Assembly: GCA_016711125.1 (NCBI GenBank) | Contig: JADJTQ010000003.1 | Span: 930,001 to 994,000 of the forward strand | DNA from: Saprospiraceae bacterium | GTDB lineage: Bacteria > Bacteroidota > Bacteroidia > Chitinophagales > Saprospiraceae | Reading direction: 5' to 3' | DNA length: 64,000 nt | Shown here: positions 20,028-29,846 of the stretch, in pieces | How positions within the stretch are numbered: the stretch's first letter is position 1 | Layout of the letters: the number at the start of each line of letters is the position of its first letter | The notes under the pieces: generated by a model | Told to the model about the DNA's origin: nothing | Databases searched by the model: none | The model's input: only the letters and a program-made list of their open reading frames with translations | Position numbers and translations under genes: made by a program

Positions 20028-21899
20028 ATGTATCGTAAAATAATGTCGTTATTCGTTGTCGGCCTTTTGATCACTTTCCAGCTCAGGGGGCAACCTGAGA
20101 CTCATCAAATTCCAGGATTACAAAACCCGATGACAGTCGAATATCTGAAAAAGAATTTGCGAAAAAAGTCGCCCCGTCTAATCCTGACCAGTGACTACCG
20201 AAAAGATCTCCGGGAAAAAGTAAAATCCATCCCTCCTGTTGAAAATTACTATGCTGCCATCAAACTTAATGCAGCAAAGATTCTGGACGAACCACTACTT
20301 CAACGAATTCAGATTGGGAGGCGACTTTTGAGTGTATCTCGCGAAATGCTGTATCGTATGGGTATTCTCTCCATGGTATACAGTATTGAAAATGACGAAA
20401 AATTCCTCCGCCGGATTAATGACGAATTAACAGCAGTCTGCAATTTTACTGACTGGAATCCCTCGCATTACCTCGATGTCGCTGAAATGGCTTTGGCAGT
20501 TGCTCTGGCGATTGATTGGGTTGGCAGCGACTTACCAAAAAGTACCGTCGAAATCTGTATCGATAATTTAGTTAAAAAGGGCATCGAGCCGAGCTATAAT
20601 GAAAAAGGAAATGTAGGGTGGATCAATGGGTCAAACAATTGGAATCAGGTCTGTCATGGTGGTATGATTGCGGCAGCTATTGTCGTTTCGGGCGATTATC
20701 CCGAGTTGGCCAGCAGAACTCTCCATAGAGCATTGGAAGGCATACCTCATGCCATGGCAGAGTACGGTCCAGATGGTGTTTATCCCGAAGGATCTACCTA
20801 TTGGGACTATGGCACCAGCTTTTCTGTGCTCACCTCTTCGATGCTGAAAACAGCCTTTGGTACCGATTTTGGCTTGGCAGAATATCCGGCTTTTTTGGAG
20901 AGTGCCGATTTTAGAAAACTATGTACTGCTCCGTCCGGTTGGTACTACAATTTTGCCGATTGCGGAGATCGAAGAGAAGAGGAAGCTGACATTGTATTAG
21001 CCTGGTTTGCAACTCATACTGGCAATGCCGCTTATTATGAAAAGGAGCGTTTCTTACAACCAGCTGAGTCGATGGGTAAATTATCTCGCATAGCCGGTCC
21101 GGGTTTAGTTTGGTTGTCTCAATTTGAGTCAAAGACAAACTCTACGATACCGTTAGCATGGAAAGGAGAGGGTTCTAATCCCATCGTCATTTTTCGAGGT
21201 GGAGAGACTGATTCGAGAAATTATTATTTCGGTGGAAAGGGAGGTTGGGGTCAGGTGAACCACGGTAATATGGATGCCGGTTCATTTATATTCGAGCTGG
21301 ATGGAGTGCGCTGGTCGATTGATCCCGGCAATCAGAGTTATCACGAACTCGAAAAAACCGGATTTAACTTGTGGGGAAAATGTCAGGATTGCGAACGCTG
21401 GACTTTGCTCACTAAAAATAATTTTGGCCATAGTACTTTGTCAGTTAATAATTCCCTACATGTGGTTGACGGATTGGCTCCTATCCTCGATTTTAAAGAT
21501 GGTATGAAGCCGCAGGCAAGCATCGACCTGAGTCCAGCTTTCGGAGGAAAATTAAAAAGAGCTAAGAGAACTTTTACAAAAGATAGTCCAACCTCATTAT
21601 TGATCGAAGATCTTATTGAAATCGATTTAGATAGTACCCAGCTGATTACCTGGCACATGATGACGACGGCTGATGTCCAGATTACCAGGGGAGGAGCTTT
21701 GTTAACGCAGAATGGGAAACAATTAAAATTGGAAAACCTCAGCCATCCGGAAATTGAGATAAGTATTATTTCTTTAGATCCCTCACCACTGGAATTAGAT
21801 CGAAAAATTGAGGGACTTAAAAGAATTGAATTACGTTTCCCCGCTTATGTTTTCGAGCCAGGACAAAATAAAATTAGCATTCGATTAGCAGGGCTATAG
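20028..21899 (+). CDS. Heparinase II/III-like polysaccharide lyase
   Basis: A 623-residue exported protein (signal peptide ends LRGQP). It has an alpha/alpha toroid N-terminal half and a beta-sandwich heparinase II/III-like C-terminal half. Visible signatures are NNWNQVCHGGM near residue 205, YGPDGVYPEGSTYWDYG near 245, and GGWGQVNHGNMDAGSF near 405, where the conserved His/Tyr residues of this class sit. These lyases cleave uronic acid-containing polysaccharides by beta-elimination. The exact substrate (heparan, alginate, ulvan or other) is not decided. Its place between susCD and a pectate lyase makes it part of the same glycan system. Confidence 0.8.
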   Translation: MYRKIMSLFVVGLLITFQLRGQPETHQIPGLQNPMTVEYLKKNLRKKSPRLILTSDYRKDLREKVKSIPPVENYYAAIKLNAAKILDEPLLQRIQIGRRLLSVSREMLYRMGILSMVYSIENDEKFLRRINDELTAVCNFTDWNPSHYLDVAEMALAVALAIDWVGSDLPKSTVEICIDNLVKKGIEPSYNEKGNVGWINGSNNWNQVCHGGMIAAAIVVSGDYPELASRTLHRALEGIPHAMAEYGPDGVYPEGSTYWDYGTSFSVLTSSMLKTAFGTDFGLAEYPAFLESADFRKLCTAPSGWYYNFADCGDRREEEADIVLAWFATHTGNAAYYEKERFLQPAESMGKLSRIAGPGLVWLSQFESKTNSTIPLAWKGEGSNPIVIFRGGETDSRNYYFGGKGGWGQVNHGNMDAGSFIFELDGVRWSIDPGNQSYHELEKTGFNLWGKCQDCERWTLLTKNNFGHSTLSVNNSLHVVDGLAPILDFKDGMKPQASIDLSPAFGGKLKRAKRTFTKDSPTSLLIEDLIEIDLDSTQLITWHMMTTADVQITRGGALLTQNGKQLKLENLSHPEIEISIISLDPSPLELDRKIEGLKRIELRFPAYVFEPGQNKISIRLAGL

Positions 21900-22069
21900 A
21901 TTGTAGAATTGCCACCATGGGCGTAAAGTTTTACTATGAGGGTAATTGCTGTTTCAAAGGAAATTAACCAGTTTGGTTTCATGTCGTACTACTATCTATA
22001 CGGTGATACAATTACGAAATTTAGTGAGCTGTGTAGAGTGTCATTTATGGAGTAAAAAAAATATAATTT

Positions 22070-22234
22070 GGTTTTAACTCATATTTGATGGGTAAACTAC
22101 TATTTGGATTTTTTATTTACAACCGGAAAGTGGAGATCTTCCTCTCTCTCAACGTGAGAGAGCAGAATTTACATTCTGCGGCTTTGAAGAAGGATAGATA
22201 GAATAAATCGAAGCACTATAAATACGTAAGAGCC
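22070..22234. repeat. MITE-like family R1, copy B
   Basis: Second copy of the repeat also found at 9788, 46669 and 58475. Left end GGTTTTAACTCATATTTGAT, central CTCTCTCTCAACGTGAGAGAG, core ACATTCTGCGGCTTTGAAGA, right end AATACGTAAGAGCC. It fills most of the gap between the heparinase-like gene and the pectate lyase; no gene is otherwise visible in 21900-22323. Confidence 0.65.
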
Positions 22235-22323
22235 TACAATTTTAGGTATTTCGTATTTATAAATTTCAAAAGAATAAGTTTATGTCTTAGCACCTTTTTT
22301 ACTTTAAATAGTAATTGACTATT

Positions 22324-23707
22324 ATGGGATTCAATAGAACACTAATTTTACTTTATTTCATTTTGGCCGGGTCAATAGACATCTCTTCACAGACCGGTGA
22401 AAAGGATTTATCAGCGTTAGTTATTGCTGCTGAAAATAGTCTAACCAACGCTATTGCCTTTTTTCATTCGATCAATATCGAAGGAGGGTATGTCTACCAT
22501 TATACCCTGGATTTAAAAGAAAAATGGGGAGAAGGAAAAACCGATGACCATACGATTGAAGTACAGCCACCGGGTACGCCTACGGTAGGGATGAGTTTTC
22601 TGCGTGCTTATTTGGTTTTAAAAAGTCCGGATTTTCTTCTGGCTGCCAGAGATGCAGCTAATGCCTTGATCAAGGGCCAGAATAAATTTGGGGGTTGGGA
22701 TCACAAGATCCATTTTAACAAAGATATCGCTCCAAAAGTGAGTTTTGATGATAATCAAACCCAAAGTGCAATCAGTTTTTTGATGGCATTGGATCAGCAT
22801 ATCGATGATCCGCTATTGACATCTTCGATTGAAAAAGCCTTGCAAATGATGATAGACACTCAGCTGGAAAACGGTGGCTGGCCGCATCAATATCCACCGC
22901 AGGGAAATTATCATGACTATGCCACTTTTAATGATCAGGGTATTAATGATTGTGTACGAGTAATGCTCGAAGCTGAGGCTCAATATGATAAGGTAACCTA
23001 TCAAAATAGCCTTGGACCAGGTGGGTCGCTTTCTATTGATCTCCCAATTACCGCCTCCGCAACCTGGCTGGGCACAACAGTACAATGAATATTTGCAACC
23101 GGCCTGGGCCCGTTCATTTGAACCTCCTTCGGTTTGTCCTCAAGTCACGGTGCACAATCTTCAGACATTGATGGATCTATATGAACAAACTGGCGAACAC
23201 AAATACCTCGAGGCGATCCCCGATGCCATTCGCTGGCTCAGAGAGTCTCGATTGCCAAACGGTAAATGGGGACGATTTCTCGAGCTGGGTACCAATAAAC
23301 CGTTGTATTATGATCGTGACCGCATCCGGGTGAATACGATGCAGGAATTATCTCTGGAGCGACGTACCGGATACAGCTATGAGAACGATCTTGAGGAAAG
23401 GCTTAATATAGCCGAGCTTCGCTTTAAAAATTTAATTAGGGAAAAACAGTCTGCCGACGCACCACAACAATTTAAAAAAAGCCACCAGGAGTCAGCCTCG
23501 GAAGAACTCATAAAATCAGTTACGCAGGTGATCGAAAGTCAGGATGAACAAGGCCGGTGGATTGTCAAACAAGATAAATTTAGAAAAGATATGGAGGTCC
23601 AACAATGGAATGGTGAATACCGGTACGAACACCGCATTTCCAGTGCACTGTTTAATCAGAATGTCGAAATTCTATGCAACTTTCTGGAGATTACCAAAGG
23701 GCTGTAA
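22324..23707 (+). CDS. Pectate lyase (PL10-type), one indel
   Basis: A signal peptide (MGFNRTLILLYFILAG, from the ATG at 22324; a TTG at 22315 is the alternative) precedes an alpha/alpha barrel. Features are NKFGGWDHKIHF, LENGGWPHQYPP, and after the break QLPPPQPGWAQQYN, LQPAWARSFEPP and ELGTNKPLYYDRDRIR, which together are typical of PL10-like pectate lyases. The first frame stops at 23088. The second continues to TAA at 23705-23707, and the join is near 23011-23015 (CTTGGACCAG), where one inserted or two missing bases restore continuity. It cleaves polygalacturonate or a related uronate polymer and belongs to the 14.6-26.7 kb glycan region. Confidence 0.8.
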
Positions 23708-23900
23708 TTTTTATTTTGGGATTTTCTGCAAAAGCAGGAAGGAGCAAGGGAATGGTCAGAATGTTTGAAATTAGTATCTCAATTTTCGGTACTCGTTGCC
23801 TATATGTATTTTCCCTCATGCCTGGTCCAAGAGCATAAATTCTGGAACAGCAAGAGTAGATTTACGCAATATTTTTCTTGGATATGATAGATATTTATAA

Positions 23901-24969
23901 TCAGAGAAGCAATGTAGAGTACTGTTTATTCTTTATCAATAAATTTCGATCTAGTGTACGCCAATTAAATATTCCAACTATGGTACAAGAAGCGGAGTAA
24001 GTCAATAAACCAGAAGGGGTGCCAATATTGTAGTCCAAACAAATGCCCAAACCAGTAGCCCAGAAGGGGTGACATAAAGAAACAAGAGATTGATTTCAAG
24101 AAAAGTGTCTGTTTGGAGAAATGGATCAATTATTTCACCCTTCGGGGTTTTTAGGATCGATCAGGAGTTTTATCATCATTTCACCCCTTCTGGGCTATAT
24201 TCGGAAGCTGATATTAAACTTGAAATAGGGTATTCTTCCTAAAAGGATTTGTAAATTAACATTATGATCAGAGAAGCAATTTAGAATAGTTTATTTCTTT
24301 ATCAATAAATTACGATCTACCGTACGACCAATTAAGTATTCTAAATATGGTGCGAAAACATGAGTTAATTAATAACCCCGAAGGGGTGCCAATATTGTAG
24401 TCCAAACAAATGCCCAACCCAGTAACCCCAATGGGGTGACATAAAGAAACAGGAGATTGATTTCAAGAAAAGCGTCTGTTAGGAGAAATGGATCAATCAT
24501 TTCACCCCTTCGGGGTTTTTTCAAGATCGACCCCGATTTTTATCATCATTTCACCCCTTCGGGGTTATATTCGGAAGCTGATATTTAAACTCGAAATAGG
24601 GTATTCTTCCTAAAAAGATTTGTAAATTAACATTATGCTCAGAGAAGCAATTTAGAATAGATTATTTTTTTATCAATAGATTGCGATCTACCTTACAGCC
24701 ATTAGCATATTCCAAATATGGTACAGGAAGTTGAGTGAATTACTAACCCCGAAGGGGTGCCAATATTATAGTCCAAACAAATGCCCAACCCAGTAACCCC
24801 GAAGGGGTGACATAAAGAAACAAGAGATTGAATTCAAGAAAAGCATCTGTTTGAAGAAATGGATGAATTATATCACCCCTTCGGGGTTTTTTTCAGATTG
24901 ATCACGATTTTTATCATCATTTCACCCCTTCGGGGTTATATTCGGAAGCTGACATCAAGTTTGAAATAG
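23901..24969. repeat. Triplicated ~370-bp tandem repeat with CCCCGAAGGGG palindromes
   Basis: Three head-to-tail units begin with TCAGAGAAGCAAT at 23901, 24268 and 24639 (periods 367 and 371). Each unit contains four copies of a palindromic word: two as ACCCCGAAGGGGTG(C/A)CA and two as TTTCACCCCTTCGGGGT, spaced so that the first pair and second pair face each other. Unit 1 has mutated palindromes (CCAGAAGGGG, CCTTCTGGGC); units 2 and 3 are close to each other. No reading frame runs through. It looks like an amplified REP- or BIME-like intergenic element. Confidence 0.75.
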
Positions 24970-25009
24970 TGGAACATAAACGTATTGTTTTTTTGTAAAA
25001 TAAGACCTA

Positions 25010-26684
25010 CTACAATCTCGGCTTCCCCGGTTTTGATGGCTTATGAATTGGTAATTTTCCCTTTGTATTTAATCGACGGAAATAAAGTTTTCCTCCGCTG
25101 ATGATGTATAATGTGTTTAGATCTTTTCCTCCCCAACTAATATCGGATGTCGTTTTGTGAGGAGTGGGTAGTATCATATGGACTTTGCCAATTTGATCGG
25201 AGACTTGCACGCCCATGTTGGTGGCTGTGTAGAGAAAATTAGAGCTGTCAATCACGGCTGCTCCAGGTTGAGCAGTTTTTTCGCCATAGGGAATGTGATA
25301 GTGGATATAGGCCTGGCCCTCCGTTAGACTTTTGTCAGAATTTATCTTGTAAGAATATCCAAAGACTTCATCTTGAAGGGACAGATTTAGAAAGCTTTGT
25401 TCGGTATTGAGGCAAATTCCAGTGACTACGCCCGGAGTTTCAAAGTAGTTGGTCTTTTCCTGTGCATAGTCATAGTATCCGATTTGGTTTTCACCTTTTT
25501 TACTAAAATAAAAACCATGCAAAGTGGTCTCTATCGAAGTACATGAGAAATTCATATACAATGAAGAAACCTCAGCCCTATCGGTTGTGATTATTCTCGT
25601 GTCTTCACCATCAGTGACAATTAATTGATCTTTTGGATCAAAATTTAGATCCGAAAGAATTCTAATTCCTGGAATATGGTTAATAACATCCTCTTCATTT
25701 AACCGATAAATTCCTGGTTGTGTTTCTGAAATAAAACTGAGGGTTCCTTTTGAATCACAGACCGCTTTATTAATATTTTCTACATTGGTGATTAATTCTT
25801 GCCAACTTCCCTGATCCTTTATTAAATTTTCTCCCTGATAATTTTCTACATGCGTTTGAATAGGAGAGGGGTAATCCTTCCAAAGCCAGGTCAGTGCTTC
25901 TCTCATTATTTTTGCAGCATGCTCGCTATTGTGAGCTCCTTCGCCAAAACTATGGTTCACCTCATACCCGGCCCAGGTCAGTGCACTCAACATTTGCTGA
26001 TTGGCGATGTACCAATCACCGGTGTAATTGTTAAGGTCATTGTATCCATCTTCCAAGAAAACTCTCAAGGGCTTAGGTTCAGTTTTTCTAACTAAAGTTG
26101 ACAGTTGATCCGCTCCCCGGAGACCTACATAGGTACCTATAGTACTTAATACCCGCCTGAAAGCATCCGGTCGTTCCCAGGCTGCATTAAAAGCGCAAAT
26201 AGCTCCGCTGCTAGCCCCCGCCAGGCTGCGGTCATTAGGGTCATCGCTGAGATTATATTTCTTTTTGACTTCGGGTATGATTTCCTCAATTAAAAATCTG
26301 GCGTAACGATCGCCCAGCGCATCGTATTCAAAGCTGCGGTTAAATCGGGGATAATCTGAAGTGTCAGCCGCAGACACTTTACCGTGATCAATAAAAATAC
26401 CGATGATGGGTGGTATTGTATTTTCATCAATCAGACTGTCCATCGTGGTGGGGAGTTTCCAGCCATTGGCCCGCCCCAATCCATCTTGTACGATGATACT
26501 GCAGGTAGCTTTTGCTGGATCATACTGAGTGGGAACGTAGATCCAATAATTTCTATCGGTGCCAGGGATAGATGTCACTTTTCCACAAAAAAGGACCTTC
26601 AATTTTGCCGGTAGGAATTTGAGCATGGATTAGTTGGCTGCAGATTAATATCGCTGACCAGATCAGGAAGATTTTTATATTCAT
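25010..26684 (-). CDS. Secreted esterase (enterochelin esterase-like) fused to SMP-30/gluconolactonase-like domain, N-terminal indel
   Basis: Residues 1-260 form an esterase D-type alpha/beta hydrolase with nucleophile motif GASSGA, Asp in EDGYNDL and His in GAHNSEHAA. The C-terminal 240 residues resemble an SMP-30/gluconolactonase beta-propeller (repeated YLxxxEDVxNHIPG-like and GAAVIDSSNFLYTA segments). The true N terminus lies in another frame: ATG at 26684 gives signal peptide MNIKIFLIWSAILICS and WKSDIYP. It joins the esterase frame (GTDRNYWIYVP) if the GGG at 26565-26567 is GG. It probably deacylates plant or algal polysaccharide side chains (inference from class and the neighbouring lyases). 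Confidence 0.75.
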
Positions 26685-26769
26685 TTTGTGAAGATTAGTT
26701 ATACTTAAATTGATCTCTAGATCGGTCAACTCAGTTGTCTCCGGATTCAAGATACGGGTCTTCGGCCGA

Positions 26770-26822
26770 AAAGCTGTCACCCCTTGCAACCCTATATGTC
26801 GTCACTGAAGCGCAACAGCTTT
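26770..26822. repeat. 52-bp hairpin element R2, copy 1 (diverged)
   Basis: Arms AAAGCTGT (26770-26777) and ACAGCTTT (26815-26822) pair perfectly. The interior, TCACCCCTTGCAAC...GAAGCGCA, matches the two better-conserved copies at 26938 and 61504. Confidence 0.5.
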
Positions 26823-26865
26823 ATTTCCAAAAATGAACAGCCGGAGGATAAATCCGCCACTACAA

Positions 26866-27062
26866 GTCCGACTTCCGACTTCCGACTTCCGTCTTCGGTC
26901 TTCCGTCTTCCGACCTCCGTCTCCCGTCTCCCGGCTAAAGGTGTCACCCTTTGCCATCCGCATTGGCTCTGCTCAAGCGCGACACCTTACTCAAGTCTTC
27001 TGTCTTCTGTCTTCTGTCTTCCGTCTCCTGTCTTCGGTCTTCCGTCTTCCGTCTTCCCCAGC
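26866..27062. repeat. CTTCCGT heptamer arrays flanking hairpin element R2 copy 2
   Basis: Two arrays of a 7-bp pyrimidine-rich repeat (CTTCCGA/CTTCCGT/CTTCTGT; 26866-26932 and 26993-27062) enclose a 52-bp element at 26937-26988 with arms AAGGTGTC and GACACCTT and the core GCATTGGCTCTGCTCAAGCG. The same core recurs at 61504-61553 amid different heptamers. The right-hand array lies inside the 3' end of the MOSC gene. Confidence 0.7.
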
Positions 27063-27539
27063 CTCCACCCGATCTCCAACTTTAATCTTTCCACCTCGAA
27101 TCACTTTAGTAGTAATCCCCCCATGCCCTCGCATCGCATTATACCCACCATACCCCAGGTTTTCCTCCATTCGGCTACAAGGATGGCAAAGACCGGTGGT
27201 TTCCAAAATAACATCATCTCCCAGCTTAAAAGTCTTATCCACCAGTGCTAGGAGGTTAACTCCCGATACAACGATATTGCGTCGGGTTTGTCCGGGATTA
27301 ACCTCTTTTCCGAGTATTTTCCCAACCGCTTCCAGGTGTTCGGCCTGGATCAGAGTGACATCACGGTTGCCACTGGCACCTTGATAGTGATCACCAACCA
27401 GACCCTTTCCTTCGACAATCTCTGCGCTCGATACCGATTGCACGGCTGCCTTTTTTTGAGGACGCAAACCGATCCATGCAATCGTACCGGGTTGATGAAA
27501 GTGATCGAATAGGTCTTTTGTATTTTCTGCCATGGTCAT
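26991..27539 (-). CDS. MOSC domain protein with repeat-derived C-terminal tail
   Basis: A 182-residue MOSC (molybdenum cofactor sulfurase C-terminal) domain protein. Visible are the early GLVGDHYQGASGNRDVTLIQ, the central NPGQTRRNIVVSGVNLLAL and the Cys-containing GLCHPCSRME, which is the conserved sulfur-carrying site region of the family. Such proteins are thought to transfer sulfur or act with molybdenum cofactor. The last 20 residues (EDGRRKTEDRRRKTEDRRQ) are a heptad repeat encoded by the adjacent 7-bp array and are not part of the domain, so the original stop has been lost or overrun. ATG at 27539 or 27533. Confidence 0.82.
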   Translation of the reverse strand: MTMAENTKDLFDHFHQPGTIAWIGLRPQKKAAVQSVSSAEIVEGKGLVGDHYQGASGNRDVTLIQAEHLEAVGKILGKEVNPGQTRRNIVVSGVNLLALVDKTFKLGDDVILETTGLCHPCSRMEENLGYGGYNAMRGHGGITTKVIRGGKIKVGDRVEAGEDGRRKTEDRRRKTEDRRQKT

Positions 27540-28773
27540 GTTTCTACCCTAAAAATAGTTTTTTATAGAGTATGCTAAACTATGATCTGGAACTTGCCGT
27601 AGATTTTGTACGTTTGTTTACCTGAAGTGGGTGCATCTCCAAAAGAGGAGATTGCCTCTGTCAACTTTCAGCAAATCTGAAATCACACGGGGCTGACTTG
27701 GAATCGACAGGAAATGTTGCGTTATGGTAAGCATGCCGAAGTATGATGTCTCATCTTCGTTAAAAACTGGGCATTAAAACAATTTTAAATGGCAATAACA
27801 ATTTTGCCTTAGCTGCGTAATTCTAGGAATTAAGTAGCTTTTGTGCTTTCTTTTCGACGCCAGATAAGAGAGAAAAGCACATCATAAACCATGTGGCTAG
27901 TCTGATTGTGGGTCTCGACAGTCAGGCGAAATTCAGAGACTAAGGGATACATCTACCGGTTGTCAGGTGCTTGTATCTTCGAAAACCCAATTGATAGCTA
28001 AGCATGTAGCCGGCCATTGGGTACTTTCTCTGGCCCCGTGTTCGCACCCCGGCAGCTCCACTCGGGGATGAATTTTTCCTCCAAAAAGTGAAATGTGGAA
28101 AATCACAAGCTTGCTTGAATGATTTTTCTGTTTCACTTTTCCGGGATGCAATAGCATCTCGGGTAAAAATTCATTTTGACCTCGGGCGCCAACGGGATCA
28201 CCGGAGGCAACCCCGGCTAGTCCGTCCGACGTAGCCATGAGCGTAGTCGGATTTCTCATTTTAAGGACAATTGATAAATTCTCTGATGCATCTGGGCATC
28301 AGTACAGGCTGGCGCTGGATTGGTTTTGATTTTGACCTCTAACGATGCTTATCGCATGTCAGGACTTTCTCGAGTGCCAACGGATCGCTGGAGGCAACCC
28401 CGGGCCTGCCCCCAATGGAGCCTCGGCAGTTTTGAGTCAGTCCGACGAAGCCTTGGCGAAGTAGGACAGCTCCACCACCGTCCGCCGTAGCTTCAAGCGA
28501 AGGCGGGCCTATCCGAAATAGCTTTATGCGAAGTCGGATTTCTTTTTTTAATGATGACAGGAAATCGACGAGTCCATCTGAATATCACAATAGGTTGATC
28601 TGCGGGATCGACGGAGGCAACCCCGGACCTGCTCGACCTAGCCTTTGGGAAGTTGGATGGTACCACTGCCCAAAATCCAGATTTACTCCTTGATGGGAAG
28701 GAATTGGATGGGGAATCATAAAAACTGAGGAAATCAAATTTTTTAATTCCTTATCGTAACTAAAAATAAATCC
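27540..28773. other. Repeat-rich intergenic region, 1.2 kb
   Basis: No gene is recognised. The right half carries four related palindromes (28225-28251, 28441-28466, 28481-28507, 28511-28539) built as TCCGAC-GTAGC-n-AGCG-TAGTCGGA, three copies of GGAGGCAACCCCGG (28203, 28390, 28613), and a facing pair of GGGATGAATTTTT/AAAAATTCATTTT segments near 28064 and 28158. Confidence 0.6.
28225..28539. repeat. Four-copy palindrome family (TCCGAC...GTCGGA)
   Basis: Arms are TCCGAC/GTCGGA in copy 1, TCCGAC/GTAGGA in copy 2, TCCGCC/GGCGGG in copy 3 and ATCCGA/TCGGAT in copy 4. The different but still mostly pairing arms indicate that base pairing rather than primary sequence is maintained. The interior consensus is GTAGCTTnAGCGAA. 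Confidence 0.6.
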
Positions 28774-29569
28774 ATGCGAATACTGCTGACTATCATCGGC
28801 CTGATGCTCACTACATTGGTGTTTTCTCAAAAGCTGGAGGTGGATGGCGATATAAAGATCAGCAGTTCCGGAGAGACTAGCCCGGCGCCAGGGACGATAC
28901 GCTGGACAGGAACAGACATTTTGGGTTGGAATGGCAGTAAATGGATTTCACTAACTAGTGGTGTTGCCTTTGAGGGAGATGTGACAGATATTGATGGGAA
29001 TTTATACCGGACGATCAAAATTGGGACTCAGGAGTGGATGGCTGAAAATCTGAGAACCACGCGGTATACCAATGGTGAGATGATTTCAAAGGTAAATAAT
29101 TCTACTACCTGGCCAAATGCGAACTATGGGGCTTGGTGTTGGTACGATACAAGCAGCACCTATGAATTGCCTTATGGCAAGCTGTATAACTGGTATGCGG
29201 TGAACGATGGCAGAGGGTTGTGCCCGACAGGATGGCATGAACCTACAGATGCAGAGTGGACCACTTTGACGGACTTTCTGGGTGGCCTGAGTTTGGCAGG
29301 AGGCCCTATGAAGGCAGCAGGCACTGCACATTGGAAGACTCCAAACACGGGAGCCACCAACGCAAGCGGATTTTCAGGGCTTCCGGGAGGCTAGCGCGGC
29401 CCCAATGGTTTATTCGGTTATGTTTTGGTCAACGGTCTCTGGTGGAGTTCTTCGTCGGTCAATTTGGGCGATGCCTGGTACCGTGTTCTCGTCAACAACG
29501 ATGACGTTGTGGTCATCTCTAGCTTCAGTAAGGAGTTGGGAATGTCGGGTCGTTGTGTTAAGAATTGAC
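28774..29569 (+). pseudogene. FISUMP-domain secreted protein interrupted by an in-frame TAG
   Basis: A signal peptide (ends LVFSQ), a short linker and a Fibrobacter succinogenes major paralogous (FISUMP) domain: YRTIKIGTQEWMAENLRTT, GKLYNWYAVNDGRGLCPTGWH, ASGFSGLPGG. Translation stops at TAG 29392-29394, where the family has a Tyr (GGYR). The same frame continues for 58 codons with the rest of the domain (NGLWWSSSSVNLGDAWYRV, then SKELGMSGRCVKN) to TGA at 29567-29569. FISUMP has a C-type lectin fold. The part beyond the stop is the region that diversity-generating retroelements vary in other genomes. Pseudogene, sequencing substitution and read-through are the options. Confidence 0.75.
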
Positions 29570-29846
29570 CATTTGTCTATTTGACTATTTGGGGGATGGG
29601 GTTTGCCCACTTAATTTTTCTAGATAGAGAAGGACCGCATCCAGAATAAATGAGAAGAAAAAGCATATTTCCAGATATACGATAATTCGACCTGTTTCGG
29701 GTTTGCATTTTCCATGAAATTGCTTTCTTAGATGTTAAACAGCGCGTGGTAAATTTTCTTTCCGTCAATCTCTTGTCAAATCTGACCTTATCGGACTTTT
29801 AAGAGCATAATTTTAAAAATTAGTAATGATTGATCCTGTAATTTAA

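Noticed and set aside
23901..24969. Possible CRISPR array
   Set aside because: The repeat unit is about 370 bp and units are near-identical throughout. There are no short direct repeats with unique spacers and no cas genes.
14613..26684. Alternating open frames inside susD and the pectate lyase as separate overlapping genes
   Set aside because: The second frames lack their own N-terminal domains and continue the family alignment of the first, so each pair is one gene with an indel.
26833..27384. Plus-strand frames rich in SVFRLPSS repeats
   Set aside because: They are translations of the CTTCCGT heptamer arrays and run antisense through the MOSC gene.
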